A stretch of DNA of 6,083 nt from Ruminococcus sp. UBA946. Its GTDB lineage: Bacteria > Bacillota > Clostridia > Oscillospirales > Ruminococcaceae. Below the pieces are notes generated by a model. It was not told where the DNA came from. It searched no databases and saw only the letters and a list, made by a program, of their open reading frames with translations. Where the stretch lies: assembly GCA_002293295.1 (NCBI GenBank), contig DBCY01000005.1:1-6083 (forward strand), given 5' to 3'. Of this stretch, positions 3,673-6,083 are shown one piece after another; position 1 is the first letter of the stretch, and every line of letters starts with the position of its first letter. Made by a program: the position numbers and the translations under genes.

Positions 3673-6083
3673 ATGAAGAAGAGGATTTTCAAAAAAGGGA
3701 AAAACCGGATAATATCAAGCTTTTTAGCGGCAGTAATGACTATGGCGGTATTTGCCGCCATCCCCGCAACGGCGCAGACAGGCATAACCGCATATAATAA
3801 TAATGGTTATACGGTTGAGTATAACGTTTTAAACGAATGGGACGGACATCAGGCTGTTGACGTTAAAATTATAAACACCGGAACAGAGCCGATTTTAAAC
3901 TGGGCGTTAAAATATGACGCAGGCGGCGAGGTCACGGGATTATGGAACGGCGTTATTTATGAGAACGACGGTACAGAATATATTATTAAAAACGCGGGTT
4001 ATAACTATGAAGTCGCGCCAAATACGAGCGTTAATTTCGGGTATACGCTTGTGGGAGATAATTTTGCCCTGCCGGATAATTTTGAAATTTACTCAAAAAG
4101 GGTTGACATCAGCGAAGGTTATGATGTACAATTATCCGAAACCAATAATTGGGGCGTGGGCTTTCAGGGTGAAATAGTCCTGACCAACACATCTGATGTT
4201 CCCCTTGAGGCATGGACGTTTACCTTTGATTCAAATTTCGTTATTGATAACCTCTGGAGCGGACGGATTCTTGAAGCTCAAGGCAATACTTACACCGTTG
4301 CAAGCGAGATGTGGACTAATCCGATTATGCCGGGGGCTTCCGTTTCAATCGGATTCACAGCGTCGATGGATAACGGAACTATCCCCGCTATTCTGAACTG
4401 CATAATGTCAGTTGTGCAAATCGGTGAGGGTAATGATATTCCCATTGACCCCGACCCTGAAATAACAATAACGGCGGAAGCTGACTATGACCCCGAAACG
4501 GGTTTAATCACCGTTAATTGGGAAACCAGCGAACCGGAAGGAATTTTTGAAATTCTGGTTTCATATGATGAAGAAAACTTCACTGCTGCCGGAACGGTAA
4601 CAAATGATGTTACATACTCATTTGAACCGGAGGAATTCGAGCTTCTTTATATTAAGGTCTGGCAGACGGACGGCGAAAGAACTGCCGAGAGCGGGATTTG
4701 CCCTGTTGTAAACACAGCAGAGGAAATTAATTGGGAGGATACCACCGATTCCGACGAAGACGGGCTTCCCGATGTTTATGAGCTTCATGTATACAAAACA
4801 GACCCGGATAATTCCGATACGGACAGTGACGGACTTCCGGACGGATACGAAGTTTTTATTCTTGATACCGACCCCGCAGAAGTCGACACGGACAATAACG
4901 GTATAAATGACGGCGAAGAGGATTTTGACGATGACGGACTGAAAAACAGCGCCGAGCTTACCGGCGGAACAGACCCGTTTAACCCCGATACCGACGATGA
5001 TACCCTCAATGACTATGACGAAATATATACTTATAACACAGACCCGTTAAAGTGGGATACTGATGACGACAAGGTTTCCGACGGTGATGAAATAATCTTA
5101 GGGCTTGACCCGAACAATCCTGAAACATACGGCTACCCCGACAGTGAATATACTGTAGAGCAGGCAGTCGGTGAAGACAGCGAGGGACTTAGCGGTATCA
5201 ATGACCTTTCCGATAATCCATTCACCATTACGGTTGACATCAATGCCGCCGGAGTTGCCGATAATAACCTTTATGCACATGAAAGCGGATACAGCAAAGC
5301 CGTTGAAAGTCCCGCAATTATAGGCGTTGTCCCCGAACTGGTTTATTCAGGCGGACTGAAAACGGAAGGCATTACAATTAATTTCAACCTTGATAATTCA
5401 ATTACGGGCAATACTCTCGGAACATATGCGTCCGACCCTGAATTTGCGGGTATTAAAAGGTTAAATATCTTTAAATTCTTTGAAGACGTTAATATGCTGC
5501 TTCCTGTTGAAACCTTCCATGATGAAGTCAACAACAGGGTTTATGCCCATGTAAGCGAGCTTGGCACATACTGCCTGATGGACATGGAACTGCTTCTTGA
5601 CAAGCTTGAAATTGAGCCGGAGGATTCCGTTGAACCGGAGACGATGTCAGTACCGATAATGCCGATGAAGCTGTCGCCGGAACAAAAAGAGCTTGACTTA
5701 GTTTTTGTAGTGTATGCAAACGCTGCTTATAATGACAAAATTAAGGCTGAGTTAATTGAAACCTGCAAAAATATCTTTACGACGGCAAACCGGCAGGGAG
5801 TGTCGGTAAGAATAAGCTTTGTCGCTTGGACGGGCGATGTTTATCTGAACGGCAGTATTTATAATGGCGATGATACTTATTATACAGAAAATATCGAAGA
5901 AACAACGGCAATCATTAACAGACTGCTTCCTATTAATTTTGTGTTTACCCCGACCGATATAATGCTGACAAGGGTTACGAACGGTCTCAGGAGCGGCAGG
6001 GATATTCAATTCCGTGAGGACAGCGCTAAATTCTGCTTTGTTATTGACGGAGGATGTTATCCGGCCTGTACCCCCGACCACTT
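3673..6083 (+). CDS. Large secreted CBM2-like/Fn3/TSP3/VWA protein, 3' end outside window
   Basis: The frame stays open for 803 codons to the window end. The start ATG has AAAGGGA (3659-3665) 7 nt upstream and begins a signal peptide: a basic N-region to Arg12, a hydrophobic core, and likely cleavage after PATA (residue 34). Two tandem CBM2-like modules follow (about 43-142 and 144-250) with tryptophans at 56, 77, 91, 160, 181, 195 and 214, suggesting binding to cellulose, xylan or similar glycans. Next are an Fn3-like module (about 263-348), five or six thrombospondin type 3 calcium-binding motifs of the DTDSDGLPDGYE type (358-487), a beta-rich domain (about 515-640), a Pro/Glu/Met-rich linker, and a VWA-like domain from about 672 onward. 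The usual MIDAS DxSxS is replaced by YANAA (681-685), so metal-dependent adhesion is doubtful there. No catalytic domain or anchor is seen; these may lie downstream. Likely role: extracellular adhesion or scaffold on plant fibre, probably controlled by operator copy B. Confidence 0.93.
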   Translation, partial: MKKRIFKKGKNRIISSFLAAVMTMAVFAAIPATAQTGITAYNNNGYTVEYNVLNEWDGHQAVDVKIINTGTEPILNWALKYDAGGEVTGLWNGVIYENDGTEYIIKNAGYNYEVAPNTSVNFGYTLVGDNFALPDNFEIYSKRVDISEGYDVQLSETNNWGVGFQGEIVLTNTSDVPLEAWTFTFDSNFVIDNLWSGRILEAQGNTYTVASEMWTNPIMPGASVSIGFTASMDNGTIPAILNCIMSVVQIGEGNDIPIDPDPEITITAEADYDPETGLITVNWETSEPEGIFEILVSYDEENFTAAGTVTNDVTYSFEPEEFELLYIKVWQTDGERTAESGICPVVNTAEEINWEDTTDSDEDGLPDVYELHVYKTDPDNSDTDSDGLPDGYEVFILDTDPAEVDTDNNGINDGEEDFDDDGLKNSAELTGGTDPFNPDTDDDTLNDYDEIYTYNTDPLKWDTDDDKVSDGDEIILGLDPNNPETYGYPDSEYTVEQAVGEDSEGLSGINDLSDNPFTITVDINAAGVADNNLYAHESGYSKAVESPAIIGVVPELVYSGGLKTEGITINFNLDNSITGNTLGTYASDPEFAGIKRLNIFKFFEDVNMLLPVETFHDEVNNRVYAHVSELGTYCLMDMELLLDKLEIEPEDSVEPETMSVPIMPMKLSPEQKELDLVFVVYANAAYNDKIKAELIETCKNIFTTANRQGVSVRISFVAWTGDVYLNGSIYNGDDTYYTENIEETTAIINRLLPINFVFTPTDIMLTRVTNGLRSGRDIQFREDSAKFCFVIDGGCYPACTPDH

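Noticed and set aside
3591..3797. + strand frame starting ATG at 3591
   Set aside because: No ribosome binding site, and it overlaps the well-supported signal peptide coding region in another frame; its composition is that of a shadow frame.
4744..5133. The Asp-rich repeated segment as a DNA-level tandem repeat
   Set aside because: The repetition is at the protein level (TSP3 calcium-binding motifs) with diverged codons, not a nucleotide repeat array.
4785..6081. Several minus-strand frames opposite the secreted-protein gene
   Set aside because: They are Ser/Val-rich antisense shadows of the repetitive Asp-rich coding strand, without start signals.

Overview
The window looks like a low-to-moderate GC Firmicute, most likely a gut or rumen Clostridium-class bacterium of the Ruminococcaceae/Oscillospiraceae kind. 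This is inferred from strong AAGGAGG-type ribosome binding sites, sigma-A-like promoters, an AgrC/AgrA-type two-component pair, and a secreted protein built from CBM2-like, thrombospondin type 3 and VWA modules. No RNA genes, CRISPR arrays, insertion sequences or transposases were seen.

Layout. At the left edge is the 3' part of a + strand gene for a protein with a C-terminal zinc ribbon (1-564), followed by a rho-independent terminator (636-670). Two minus-strand genes come next. The first in the direction of transcription is a LytTR response regulator (2931 to 2221), then a multi-membrane-span HPK10/AgrC-like histidine kinase (2001 to 634). Divergent from the regulator is a 155-residue protein of unknown function, possibly GyrI-like (3015-3482). 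After a 190-bp gap a very large secreted protein starts at 3673 and runs off the window. It has a signal peptide, two CBM2-like modules, an Fn3-like module, calcium-binding TSP3 repeats, a beta-rich domain and a VWA-like domain with a degenerate metal site.

The most interesting part is the 219-bp gap between regulator and kinase. On the + strand, opposite to both genes, it holds what looks like a complete miniature transcription unit: promoter TAGACA-17-TAAAAT (2042-2070), a perfect AAAGGAGG ribosome binding site, a 12-codon ORF for MFTLFWGFIFGS (2133-2171), and a hairpin with a T-run (2190-2222). Upstream of its promoter lies a tandem element of two 9-bp half-sites 21 bp apart (2005-2034) with an AgrA/LytTR-like core. 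A second copy lies before the secreted-protein gene (3503-3532). In both places the element sits the same distance from the proposed -35 and -10 boxes.

Working model (inference): the kinase senses a peptide, perhaps the 12-residue product. The phosphorylated regulator binds the two tandem sites and switches on the peptide gene (positive feedback) and the secreted carbohydrate-binding protein (output). The kinase promoter overlaps the peptide promoter head-on, so the two could exclude each other. Reading frames and motifs are seen directly in the sequence; expression, peptide function and regulator binding are not shown by sequence alone.
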